This document shows positions 44,851 through 55,663 of a stretch of 64,000 bases of DNA, in pieces. A program made the translations under genes and the position numbers. The DNA is from Batkoa obscura (Eukaryota > Entomophthoromycota > Entomophthoromycetes > Entomophthorales > Batkoaceae): NCBI GenBank assembly GCA_030770535.1, contig JASVEC010000051.1, positions 181,531 to 245,530 on the forward strand. The letters run 5' to 3'. Within the stretch, counting starts at the first letter, position 1, and every line of letters starts with the position of its first letter. The notes below the pieces were generated by a model, which saw only the letters and a list, made by a program, of their open reading frames with translations, searched no databases and was not told the DNA's origin.

Positions 44851-46263
44851 TCAAGCACTTTTCTTATCATCTTCTGTAACAGTAGCCCTCTAACTATCCC
44901 AAGGTTCCTTATTATCCCTTCTATAATCCAAAGCATAAGTGAGCTAACCCAACTCAAATAACGATCAATACAAACAATCCATTATAAATTGATGCATAAG
45001 TATACTAGCATAATACAGCCAAATAACTCCACCTAAAAAATTCATATGTTGTTATATAGTTAATTCAAGTATACTCAAAATTCATACCTACTACCAATAT
45101 CGAGCAATAAAGTTGCCTGTAATCATTAAAGTAAGACAAGCTAAGTTCTAAACTAGGAATTAATAAACCAAGGAGATAGGCTAAGGCTGAGATAATAACA
45201 CCAAAAGGATCAAAGTAGAATTTCTCTTAGATTCAAAACAAATTACATGGTTAATAAAGACTTCGGTAGGGACAGGTGAATGAGTTGGAAAAGAATCGAT
45301 TGATTTATTTTACTCTTATTTCAAAATGATTCTTACCTCGTGAATAACCAGTACATTCGAATATATAACTATAGATAGAGTCATAAAATGAGCCGTTCTT
45401 TTTTTCTCTATAAACCAAACTATCGGCAGTGACATTTGGTCTTACAGCTTTAAATAACTATTTAACAACTTATTAAATAAAAAATAGTTTATTGCCCTGA
45501 CTTAATAGTTAGAACATCAACATTAAATGATGCCAATTATAGTCTCAATACTTCTGATAAAGTATGGATCGTCGACTTAGTAGCCCCATAGACGCCACCA
45601 AACTAAGCTATGATACGACCAGCCATAGAATCAATATTAGCCATATACCCATTTTTGTTGTTTGTCTAATTGCGAGAGTAATGGCAAAAGGCTTGATATC
45701 AGTATATGAGAGTGTTTTTTTGACTTCATCATTTTTTCCATTTTCTAAGCGCCATTTAAGCGGAAATTTTGTTGGTAAAATTCTTAAACACAAAAATACA
45801 TCCCCATATGGACTTTAACTTACCATATGAGATTTCATGGCTTGAGTAAGATTTAAAACTTCAAATGCGTTAATTACAAACAATTTATTGACGTTGGTGG
45901 ACCCCAATTCAATGAGTGGCTCCCAACCTTGTACATCAATGTTATTAACATATTGATTTTCCCTTTAGCCTCTATAACTTCCTTGATTACATTTTTGATC
46001 CTCTCCTCCTGTATTATATCTAAATCCACCAATTTACATGAATATTTTGGAGTTCATTCGTTAATTTTTTACTTGGTAAGACTACGTTTGGAGTAATTTC
46101 GTATTAGAATAAACTTAGGTACCGTTTAAATCATTCATCTTATTAATATCTCTAATAGTTGCATATACTTTGTAATTTTTAAAGTCACTGTCTTTGCTGA
46201 ATAAAGATGTATCCCGCCATCACTAAAGCCGGTACTAAATACTATTTCGTTTGCGTCTTTCAT
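44851..46263 (-). pseudogene. Decayed Ayr1-like short-chain dehydrogenase
   Basis: Read on the complement, this follows the gene at 18241-19582 from the ATG (46263) to the C-terminal Lys-rich tail (stop near 44851). The start has an altered cofactor motif (STGFSDGGI). An RDINKM segment comes next, then the end of exon 2 and its donor (CATATG then GTAAGT). The last exon has TATTATG, TTTATAATGGATT and the GTTACAGAAGATGA segment in common with the intact gene. Stops and shifts are spread throughout. A MITE-like element (45705-45809) sits about a dozen bases inside the second intron. It follows the transporter at 46943-48295 in the same order as in the intact copy. Confidence 0.85.
45705..45809 (+). 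mobile_element. MITE-like element, copy 15, inside an SDR pseudogene intron
   Basis: Forward copy of about 105 bp, starting TATGAGAGTG and ending ACATCCCCATA with TA at both borders. The intact paralogous intron (18687-18743) lacks it, so it gives a clear filled/empty comparison for the insertion. Confidence 0.82.
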
Positions 46264-46942
46264 TTTAAATATTATTTTTTGTAAAAAAATGATTTTGATA
46301 TCTTAATATTCTATTATTTCTATTTTTCACTTCTTAATTATTTTTATTCTTACATTAAAAATGAATTGCTTTCCATTTTTGGCTCGGTTCCAGATTGACG
46401 TTATTTAATTTCCTAATTACCCAAGACTTTGGATCCTACTTTATTATAAATATGAGCTTGCCAATTAAAGGAACCCTGAAAATAGAATATAATTTGGAAG
46501 CAACATTGATTGTTGGCTATTTTTTATTATAAAAATATTCAAATTATAATCAATTAAAAAAAACGTGTAGGACTATTGAGTCTGGCGCTCCGAGATCAAA
46601 TGATTAAAACTGGAGATTTATAAAGTTATAAATTTTCAATATAATTTGATATAAAGCTATCAAAGTTGTTTTATTCAGATATTCAACTAAAGCTGTTTAA
46701 TTAATTTAATCTTTGAACTTAGGATATCTTTAAACCATGATGATTTTTAGTATTATACCATAGAGTTAAATTTTTACTAACACATCATTTTCAATTATGG
46801 TTTTAAAAACTACTGAGAAAATGATTTAAAATCACAGTATAAACTCAAAAATATTATAACTTACATTTTATTTTGACATTTATGCTATAGATAATTTTAC
46901 TAACTTTTATAAATTTCAAAAACATCGCAGTATAATTTTAGG

Positions 46943-48295
46943 CTATATCCGTACAAATATCTTTCTGTTAACCATAAGTTTGAGGCTAAAGAAAATCAAA
47001 GATCCTAATAAAGCCGAGGTAGCTGCATACATTATAACAGGGATATAATTAGGTTTAGGTAATCTATAACTTGAAGCGGTTAATATAGCGGATGCAATAG
47101 GAGTACCAATTAAGCTAGGGACTCCAGAAGCAAAATAAAGTAACCCATTGATACTTGCAATACCTTCAATGCCAAATAATTGTACTACAACTACAGGCGA
47201 CATTGAAATAATACCTCCTGCAGCTATACCATATAAAACATTAAAAAGTGCTAATATGCCAAAAGTATACGAGAATGTCCAAATGAAAAAACAGAAAAAT
47301 GATGTAAGGGTAAGGCAAAGAATAAGGATATTAATTCTACCAAAACGATCCCCTAAACTACCTAATCCAACCCTTCCAATAGCCGATCCGCCGTTTAGTA
47401 ACCCGACTAAGATAGCACCTTGGTCATCAGAAAGGTCAATGGATTGGGCGTATTTATTCATAAGCAAGAATGGTACAAGGTAGCCAAAAGAGCTGACAAA
47501 CCCACCGAAAAAAATCGCAAGGAATTTACGATCTTTGAATTTTGAAAAATCAAACCAAGAATTCTTCTTTGTGACTTTGACTCTTTCTTTTAAAAAAAAG
47601 GCAGTGGTTGTTAAGATGATAATAGCAATGATTGCCTGTACCCGAAGTGCCCATCTAAACCCTAATTTATTTAAAACATATTGTGTAATCGGACTTAATG
47701 CTAAACCACCAATCCCCGAACCAGCTACTGAAATACCAGTGGCTAAACCAATATGTTTATTAAACCATTGAGAGGGAGCGCTTATAGCTGGTAAAAAAGC
47801 AACAGACCCACCAATACCCACCATAACCCCTTGTGTTAAAAACAAGTGCCAAACCTCAGTACTAAAGGAAGCTAGCAGCAATCCTAATGAATAAATAACT
47901 GAACCAATAAGGGCAGAGTTACGATAACCTATTTTATCTGCTAATCTTCCAGTAAATATAGCTAACAAAGTGTTGAGCGAAGTACTTAAAGTTCCAATGA
48001 AACTTAGCGTAGATAAGGATGCTTCATTTTTGAATAGCTCATCAGCATAATATTTGATAAATACTCCGGAGCTGTAAACAACGCCCAATACTACGAATAA
48101 ATTGAAAAAACTAGCGGTTACTACGATCCATCCTTGAATACCATCCAATTGGGAGTCTTTTTCTATATTTCCGTCTAGAATATCTTTGTTTGTTTCTTTA
48201 AATGTGGTATTAGAATCTATTGCTAATTCTATATCTTTCTTTCGATCCATTGTTGATAGATTTTCACTGGCTGCAATATCCTTCATTCTAGACAT
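46943..48295 (-). CDS. Monocarboxylate-type MFS transporter (MCT/MCH family)
   Basis: Intronless, 450 residues, very close to the product of 15943-17286 and to the frameshifted copy at 12831. An acidic Ser/Thr-rich N-terminus is followed by QLDGIQGWIVV, 12 membrane segments, GRLADKIGYRNSALIGS after segment 2 and GRVGLGSLGDRFGR in the central part of the second half. The ending KLMVNRKIFVRI is shared by all three copies. The substrate is not known; fungal relatives include riboflavin carriers. The duplicated neighbour (SDR) lies downstream but is dead here, so the transporter has kept its function without it. A TATA box lies 46-54 bp upstream. Confidence 0.88.
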   Translation of the reverse strand: MSRMKDIAASENLSTMDRKKDIELAIDSNTTFKETNKDILDGNIEKDSQLDGIQGWIVVTASFFNLFVVLGVVYSSGVFIKYYADELFKNEASLSTLSFIGTLSTSLNTLLAIFTGRLADKIGYRNSALIGSVIYSLGLLLASFSTEVWHLFLTQGVMVGIGGSVAFLPAISAPSQWFNKHIGLATGISVAGSGIGGLALSPITQYVLNKLGFRWALRVQAIIAIIILTTTAFFLKERVKVTKKNSWFDFSKFKDRKFLAIFFGGFVSSFGYLVPFLLMNKYAQSIDLSDDQGAILVGLLNGGSAIGRVGLGSLGDRFGRINILILCLTLTSFFCFFIWTFSYTFGILALFNVLYGIAAGGIISMSPVVVVQLFGIEGIASINGLLYFASGVPSLIGTPIASAILTASSYRLPKPNYIPVIMYAATSALLGSLIFFSLKLMVNRKIFVRI

Positions 48296-48340
48296 ATGTT
48301 TTTTTTATAGAAAACTATGCATGTTGATTCTATACTTGTT

Positions 48341-48349
48341 CTTTTTATA
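48341..48349 (-). promoter_or_regulatory. TATA box of the MCT-type transporter, copy B
   Basis: On the complement, GTATAAAAAG lies about 50 bp before the ATG at 48295, matching the box of copy A (15891). Farther upstream (48440-48540), blocks similar to the copy A promoter are visible. Confidence 0.45.
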
Positions 48350-48998
48350 CTCTCATTTAAATTGAATTTCTAGTAGCATGTTCTGACTGAATGGAATCCT
48401 TTATTCACATTTATCGAAGTTTTGATTACTTCGAAAGATTAATCAAATTGGAACACTTTATTTCGGTGTAATTTGGAGCTAAAGTAATTATATACTAGCT
48501 ATTTGTAGAAAAAATACCACCGAATACACTGATGCGGATCACTATTAATAATATTCATTAAATTTTTACAAGGAACAGTGTCTATAATAAGGAAATACAT
48601 AAAATAGCATTCATGAATAAATCAAAATACTATTTTATTCGATGGAATGGTCAATGGTGTTCATTCAAATATTTTACGAGGCTTCAGATACTTTTTTATT
48701 ATGATACATACTTTTATGTAATAATATAGCTGATAAATTATTTTGTTTTAATATTTTGATTATTTTAATGTTATTTTTAGTTTACATTTGGATTAAATCT
48801 AATTAAATGTTTTTCGAATATGAATCCAGACTAGCCCAAGCTGTAAGTTTACACTAAATAGTTCTAATTGTATGTCCTTGTATATCATCTATTCACCTAA
48901 AAAACAAAAAGGGTAGCACTAGATAACTTATAGATAAAACATTGAATTTAACAATTAAGAATTTAGACAATTAATAGAATTTTATTAAAAAACGAGAT

Positions 48999-49103
48999 TT
49001 GGGGGTGCTTTTTTGACTTCATTATTTTTTCTATCTTTTAAGTACTGTTTGAGTGGAAAAATTATTTGTGAAATCCTTAAACACAAAAATACATCCCCAT
49101 TTT
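48999..49103 (+). mobile_element. MITE-like element, copy 16
   Basis: Forward copy of about 105 bp, starting TTTGGGGGTG and ending ACATCCCCATTTTA. Confidence 0.75.
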
Positions 49104-49710
49104 ATAGTTAACTTTTTTGCTATATCATTAAATTTCAGTTTTATTAGACTTCCCTAAAAATTTAGCTTTTATAGAAAAATAATTGCATGTATGCTGGAAT
49201 TATATAAACATTTGTGAAAGTGTATAAATCCGAAAGATGAAAAGAGATTAACTAAAGCTATAATCACTTTATGAACGATTTAATATAATTCTTATGATTT
49301 ATACTGATTAAAATTATTATAAAATAGAACCTTTATTAATATCAAAACAATATAAAGTATCAAAGACTGGTTTCTAAACATTTTTTAGAAAATTAGATTG
49401 ATTCTTAAAGACTTTTAGTTATTTTTATTTTAGTGTAACTTTTTAATAAATATATGTGTGTGAAATTTGTTAATTATATTATATTAGTATTAGTCTTTTT
49501 TAGCTCTTTTTCTGTGTTTTTGACTATTTTCAAAACAAGGATAAAGACTAATCTAAAAACAGCTCAAGCTTTAAAGACTGTATAAATTATTTTTTTATTA
49601 GCAAGGAAATTGAATTTTGAATAAGTTTTAACTATCAAGTTTAGTAAAGCGTTAATAGCTTATTAAATATTTGATTTTTTTTGTACTTATATCTGCTTTA
49701 AGTACTATAA

Positions 49711-49815
49711 TATGGGAGTGTTTTTTTTGACTTCATTATTTTTTCCATTTTTTAAGCGCTATTTGAGTGGAAAATTTGTTGGTAAAATTCTTGAACATAA
49801 AAATACATCCCCATA
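49711..49815 (+). mobile_element. MITE-like element, copy 17
   Basis: Forward copy of about 105 bp, starting TATGGGAGTG and ending ACATCCCCATA, flanked by TA. The core is intact. Confidence 0.82.
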
Positions 49816-51989
49816 TAGTAATTTCAGTGAAAGTAAATCGTAAAAATGTTATTGGATTATTTGTAAATTGATCACAAGTTTTAATTGACTTTTTTCTTTC
49901 TACTTTTTGCAATTATAATCTTTCATAAATCTTTATAACTCCCAGTACACTTTTATATCTGCATTTTATACTAGCTATTATTACACCTTCTTATTAAGCT
50001 TTATGGTATGTTGTTAATTTAAATATTACTTAAATTATTTATCTATATAATATTTAAGATCTAGCTTAAAAAAACCATCGTTACAAAATCTAAATGTATA
50101 AATTAAAATCTCATTAAAATCTATTAAAGATACATATAAGAATTTTATGAACTTTTACTATTGAATACATATTATTTTATAATTTTGTAAATTTACGAAT
50201 TTCATGATGTATTATTAATGTAAAGGCTCTTATTTATTAAACATCTTCTTGAATTATATTATTATTACTTAAAATCAATACCGCTTATCTGCGTTTATTT
50301 TAAATAAAAATATTAACCTTTTAGATTTTTTTACATTAATAGTTATTTTAATGAAAATGTTATAAATTTATATTAGAGAACATTTACCGGTTTTCAGCTA
50401 TTAATAAATCTATATAAATTTACATCATCTACACCATAAGCATATTTTTTAATATTTTTAATATTTTTTTCACAAATTAATTGTTAATGATAGTTTCTTG
50501 TTGCCTTTAAAAGCATATGAAGTACAAAGTGATGATGGAAATACAATTCATGTAAATGGCAAATTAACTTTGCTATAATAATGATAGTTTCTCACCCTTA
50601 TAAAATGTTTGGAATTTAACATATTTATAAAAGCCGATTACCTTAGTTTTATAAATATGGATACTTTAAGTTTAAATCATTTATTCTATCTTTATCTATT
50701 TTTGCTTATTATTAATATCAATATAAAATAAAACAAAGTAAAATAAAATAAAATAAAGCTAAAATTAATAGGTTTACTTGGAAAATTTTCAACAAATAGA
50801 ACCTTTTTAAATAATCAAAATACCATTTAAATGCTGTACAACCCATGCTTATTCTAAAACATGTACTAGGCCAAAGGTACAACTCATGTTTTATAAAATG
50901 AGGATTCGCTTAAAGTTGTTATCAAGCATTAGTAAGAATTATCTTTTGTTTTGAGAATAATTTAAAATAATATTAATAAAAGTCAAAAAGCTGCTAATGA
51001 TAATAACGACGGAAATTAAAAGAAAAAGTAGAAGTTTTGTAAAGTGAAGTATAGAAGCAAATAATAGCAATGTTAGATAAATGATAACATTTTGTTATTC
51101 TTAAAATAAATCAATAGTTTTTGATTAAATAGATTTATATTAAAGTATAAAACTTGATATATGCTACAGAATAATTCCCAAATTAATCTATAAGCTTATT
51201 TACTTGAATCATTTGAAATAAACAATATGACATTTTTTGCACTATTTCAAAAGTAGAATGTTCTGTATAGTTGCTAAATACTCTAAATGGCTTCAAATAT
51301 ATTATTTCAAACCATAAGGTCATACAAATGTTATGATAGGAATTTAAGCGGATGATTATTTCTTATATCAAACCTACCAAGTTAATGGTTAAGGATTATA
51401 TGGAATAAAAAATTATAAATGCAGTTTAACTATTGATAAGCTTTTGAATCTTAAAACAAAATTTTCAAATATATACAAAATTACTTGGTTCTTTAAAAAG
51501 ATATGAATGGTAGTCTACCCCGTAATGAAAAATAGGTAGACTAAATTCTCGGACCCATGCCAATAAAAGTAAATTAATTAATAAATATGCAACTTTAATT
51601 GGTTTTGGAATAAATCGCGAGTTATGAATGAAAAAATAATTTAATCCCTCCCTGAAGTTTATAAGTTATGTGTAACTAAATCACCTGCTATTAAAACTTG
51701 TCAAATTTGTCTTAACTTAGAATCTAATTACGATACAACTGAAATGATTGGACACCATATCTTAAATAATGTAAATATGGAGATATGGTAATCAAAGTAT
51801 CTTTAAGAATAAGAAAAGCCGGTATGGAAAGGCAATAAGGCATAATTATAGAAACATATATAATAACAAAGTTACACATTATTGAAATTATAAAGAAATT
51901 AACTTAACTTTGATATCCTTTTATTTTAGATTTAAGCAATATCAGATCATAACAATAAATTACAATATAGTAAATAAACAATAAATATA

Positions 51990-53306
51990 ATGAGCCGTAC
52001 CTGGTGGATATCCCCTTATTCCCAAATTATATTGGTAGCTTTAATGTGTTTCTGTACCGTTGGTATATTTAATGTAATGTTAAGTATAGGATCAAATGGT
52101 TTAGATTCTACATTGGGGAATACTTCAACTGTTGCAGTAAATACGCTTTTTATCTTTTCTGGGTTATTAGGTGGTTCAGTTGTAAATCTATTAGGCCCAA
52201 GATTATCTTTAGGCATTTCTTCATTGGGTTACTGCTTTTATGCTGTATCATTTTATATCTATCACAAAACAGGTGCTTGGTGGCCAATTATATTGGGTGG
52301 ATGTATACTGGGATTATGCGCTGGTGTGTTATGGTCAGCTCAAGGACAAATTATGTTATCTTACCCAACTGAAGGACAAAAGGGACTTTATGTTAGTATA
52401 TTTTGGATGATATTTAATTTAGGCTCGGTATTAGGTGGCTTTATACCATTCGGATTAAATTATGATAATAAAGAGGCTGGTGTAACCCCAGTTACTTACC
52501 TTGGTCTCGGTGCTGTTATGTTATTTGGTTCATCTATTTCCTTTTTACTGGCGCCTATTCAAGATGTTATTAAGGATGATGGCAGACCTGTTTTAATTCA
52601 TCGATATAAAAGTGTAGGAAGGGAAGCAGCAGCAGTATTCAGTATGATTAAAGATTGGAAAATGCTTTGCTTATTACCATTGTTTTTAAGTTCAAATTGG
52701 TTTTATTCTTATCAATTCCAAGTTTTTAATGCTGAAGTATTTGCTATACGTACTCGCTCTTTAAACACAGTGTTTTATTGGTTTGCACAAATGGTAGGTG
52801 CTCTATTTTTGGGGAAATTTTTGGATAATACTCGTTTAAATCGTAGTAGAAAAGGATTATACGCTATGATATTTATTTTTGTTACTTCAACGTGTATTTG
52901 GGCTGGCGGTTTAGCTTTCCAATTAAGTTATAGTATTGAAAACAATCCTTATAAGACAACCAAAATTGATTTTACATCAAAAGAATGGGGTCCATTATTA
53001 ATATTATATATATTGTATGGTGTGATGGATTCAATGATACAAACTTTAGCTTATTGGGTTTTGGGATCTTTAGACAACGATCCATTAGTATTATCACGAT
53101 ATGCTGGTTTTTATAAGGCAGTTCAATCTGGTGGAGCAGCAATTTCTTGGGGAATTACAACGACCGATACTCCTTACCTTACTCAATTATTAATTTGTTG
53201 GGGTATTTTTGAATTTTCAATTCCTGGTTTATTTTTAGTCATTAGATCTATTAGAGATACTAATGTTGAATACTCATATGAGCATCACAACCATACTAAG
53301 TTATAA
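51990..53306 (+). CDS. UNC93-like MFS protein
   Basis: Intronless, 438 residues, 11-12 membrane segments. GIFNVMLSIGSNGLDS, GSVVNLLGPRLSLGISSLGY and GLCAGVLWSAQGQIMLSYP are the characteristic stretches of the fungal UNC93 (DUF895) family. A middle loop (DVIKDDGRPVLIHRYKSVGR) divides the halves, and a short His/Asn-rich tail ends the protein. Family members sit in the plasma membrane or endomembranes. The animal UNC-93 and UNC93B1 proteins regulate channels or traffic receptors, and fungal roles are mostly unknown. Complete, with no sign of damage, despite its place in the gene-poor block. Confidence 0.85.
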   Translation: MSRTWWISPYSQIILVALMCFCTVGIFNVMLSIGSNGLDSTLGNTSTVAVNTLFIFSGLLGGSVVNLLGPRLSLGISSLGYCFYAVSFYIYHKTGAWWPIILGGCILGLCAGVLWSAQGQIMLSYPTEGQKGLYVSIFWMIFNLGSVLGGFIPFGLNYDNKEAGVTPVTYLGLGAVMLFGSSISFLLAPIQDVIKDDGRPVLIHRYKSVGREAAAVFSMIKDWKMLCLLPLFLSSNWFYSYQFQVFNAEVFAIRTRSLNTVFYWFAQMVGALFLGKFLDNTRLNRSRKGLYAMIFIFVTSTCIWAGGLAFQLSYSIENNPYKTTKIDFTSKEWGPLLILYILYGVMDSMIQTLAYWVLGSLDNDPLVLSRYAGFYKAVQSGGAAISWGITTTDTPYLTQLLICWGIFEFSIPGLFLVIRSIRDTNVEYSYEHHNHTKL

Positions 53307-53731
53307 ATATTATAAATTAATTCCCACTTTTTCGGGTTAAATTTTAAAAAGCAATAAAAAGTTTATATTTTATTTTACTTGAATATTTGACCTAAATTTA
53401 ATTATTGAGATAGCATTTTAAAATATTAATCCTAAGTTTTGCATAACTTTAATAATTGTATTATATGCTGGCTCACAACATTAATGATTTTCATTTTGTA
53501 CATAATTTTGAATTTTTTTTTGAGTCTTATCATATACCGTTGTAGTCTATAATAAAAAAATTGATAACATCAAATTATTAATTTCAGCTATCTATTTTTT
53601 TCTAATCATTTAAAAACTCAATGGGTTAAATTATTTTTAATAATTTAAAAACCGAATGCATAAATTATTCTATATTCGAGAGAAAAGTTATTTTTATTTA
53701 CTAGAATGAATAGTTGTGGGATTGTAGAAAA
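53307..53731. other. Convergent 3' ends
   Basis: About 425 bp between the convergent UNC93-like and GMC oxidoreductase genes. AT-rich, no further feature seen. Confidence 0.5.
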
Positions 53732-55663
53732 TTAATTAGAAGCGACAGCAGCGGCAATGGTGTCAGCAGCTTTGGCACCAATCATGTAAAGATAAAGTAC
53801 AGGGAAATAACCAGGAATATCAGGGAATATTGAAAAATCTACTACTCTTAGATTTTTAGTGCCTTTAACTCTGAATTGAGAGTCTAATACAGCATATGGA
53901 TCGCCTTGTCTACCAATTTTCATAGTACCAGTAGCATGATGTCCCCAGGAGTTCTTTAAAATATAATCACTCAACTGTTGGTCAGTTTGAACATTTGCAC
54001 CAGGAATTACTTCAACATTCTCATTGGAAAAATCTTTCATTAGATTACGCACATCTCTTATTCCTTTTATCATAGCAGGTAGATCTTCGTTAGCACCTTC
54101 TTTGAAATAATTGAAATTAATATCAGGAACGTCCGTTGGGTCATTAGAATTTAATAAAATTCTACCAGCACGATTAAAGGTATGTGCTTTTAGTATCAAA
54201 AAGCTTAAAATATTTTTATTCATGTAGACCTCATCTCCCATTCCATGGTGATAACCAGTAAAGTAAATAGGTGCAATTAATGTCAATAAATCTGGTACTT
54301 TCAATTTTTCATTAGATTTTTTTGTGACTGCAGCTAAAACTCCATTAAAAGTATATGGGCCAGAGTGTCCCTGTTTAAATCTGTTGAAGCATGGGTCATC
54401 ATTTGATCCTTCCATTAGGCAATCATTTAAAATTGTAAAATTTGCATTAAATTTGAAATTGACGGATATTTCATATCTGTCATGTAAATTTCTACCTACG
54501 CCTGGTAAATTGACTCTTGGCTCAATATTGAGCGATTTTAAATGATTTGGATCACCAATACCGCTTAACATCATGATTTGTGGAGTGTTAAATGTACCAC
54601 CAGAAACAATGACTTCGTTATTACAATACACTTTTTGGTAGTTATAATTGGCCTTTCTACTATACTTTGAAGCCTTATATATATGCTCCCCTTGTAAATA
54701 TTCAACACCATAAGCAGAATTATCATTATCTAATAATACTCTACTAACTAAAGAGTTAGTTAATACTGTCAATTTCATGTTTTTGGTGGCCCATTTTACT
54801 CGTTCGTAAACCCCAGTGCGTTGCATTCCTTGGCTAACGTCAGCATTAATTGGGACTAAAAACGAGCGTGATTCTGCGTTTGGGTTTCTACCAGCGATAT
54901 ACGAATTAATATCAAACCCCAATATACTTGATATTAATGGAGCACCCAATATCTTTGAAACCAAGTCACTTAGTTTTGGATCATTTGCTAATAAGTTGAA
55001 GATATTAACATTTGATAACTTGAGCCATCCTTTCCCTTTCTCACTCAACAAGTTAGTTGTGAATGTAGAGATTGATTGAAATAGCGTCCCTAATTGGTTG
55101 AATAATCTTACTGGGGGTAGTCTTTCTAGCATTTGTGGTTGTGCAATATTTTGATAGTAATTCATCATATTCGATTCACTCCATGAGTCATCACCCGTTA
55201 AATCGACCATATTTTGGTAATCAATGTAATGTGGCAAAATATGTAACATTGCATTATGCAAAGTACATCCCCCTATACCGGAAGCTTTTGGATATAAGAC
55301 GGACTGTCTTAAATTTGTTTTTTCTTCATAATGTTTTACCATAAAATCCCAACTAATGTTTGGGTCTTCTGAGCTTCTTACATGTAATGCTGGCGTTGTT
55401 ACATTAGCCGATGCATAGTCTTGCCCCGCTTCAATAAGTAATACTGAAAATCCTTTTTCAGCTAACCCTACTGCAGTTATTGATCCTGCTGCCCCAGCCC
55501 CTACTACAATATAGTCATATTGGCTTCTTTTGTTGTTATTGTTACTGCTGTTGCTATTCCCATTGGTGCTTCCTTTACCATTGTTGTTATTACGATAATC
55601 ATTGCTCTTTTGACACAATACTACTATCGTTAAATTTAATATCAAAAATACCAGCTTTAACAT
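53732..55663 (-). CDS. Secreted GMC-family FAD oxidoreductase
   Basis: Intronless, 643 residues. A signal peptide (LVFLILNLTIVVLC) is followed by an Asn-rich linker of about 30 residues, then YIVVGAGAAGSITAVGLAEK (FAD-binding strand-loop-helix), IEAGQDY, and ASGIGGCTLHNAMLHILP (GMC signature 1 region). VIVSGGTFNTPQIMMLSGIG (signature 2 region), LPGVGRNLHDR and the catalytic NSWGHHATGTMKIG near the C-terminus complete the set. Fungal GMC enzymes oxidise alcohols, sugars or choline-like substrates and release hydrogen peroxide. The substrate cannot be read here. With the lipase it is one of two clearly secreted enzymes in the accessory blocks. Confidence 0.92.
   Translation of the reverse strand: MLKLVFLILNLTIVVLCQKSNDYRNNNNGKGSTNGNSNSSNNNNKRSQYDYIVVGAGAAGSITAVGLAEKGFSVLLIEAGQDYASANVTTPALHVRSSEDPNISWDFMVKHYEEKTNLRQSVLYPKASGIGGCTLHNAMLHILPHYIDYQNMVDLTGDDSWSESNMMNYYQNIAQPQMLERLPPVRLFNQLGTLFQSISTFTTNLLSEKGKGWLKLSNVNIFNLLANDPKLSDLVSKILGAPLISSILGFDINSYIAGRNPNAESRSFLVPINADVSQGMQRTGVYERVKWATKNMKLTVLTNSLVSRVLLDNDNSAYGVEYLQGEHIYKASKYSRKANYNYQKVYCNNEVIVSGGTFNTPQIMMLSGIGDPNHLKSLNIEPRVNLPGVGRNLHDRYEISVNFKFNANFTILNDCLMEGSNDDPCFNRFKQGHSGPYTFNGVLAAVTKKSNEKLKVPDLLTLIAPIYFTGYHHGMGDEVYMNKNILSFLILKAHTFNRAGRILLNSNDPTDVPDINFNYFKEGANEDLPAMIKGIRDVRNLMKDFSNENVEVIPGANVQTDQQLSDYILKNSWGHHATGTMKIGRQGDPYAVLDSQFRVKGTKNLRVVDFSIFPDIPGYFPVLYLYMIGAKAADTIAAAVASN

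Larger units (their letters stand above)
44851..48295 (-). repeat. Segmental duplication, copy B (MCT plus dead SDR)
   Basis: Inverted counterpart of 15943-19582. The transporter remained intact while the SDR decayed. The spacing between the two genes is about 680 bp against 955 bp in copy A, in part because copy A gained an element. Confidence 0.7.
48350..51989. other. Long gene-poor stretch
   Basis: About 3.6 kb. Besides the transporter promoter and two element copies (listed), it has a short AAAAT tandem array near 50735-50757. A possible tiny coding remnant lies near 50490-50578 and another near 51640-51790 (one frame contains a CQICLNLESNYDTTEMIG-like segment); neither is long enough to name. 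Otherwise AT-rich sequence with no signal. Confidence 0.45.
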
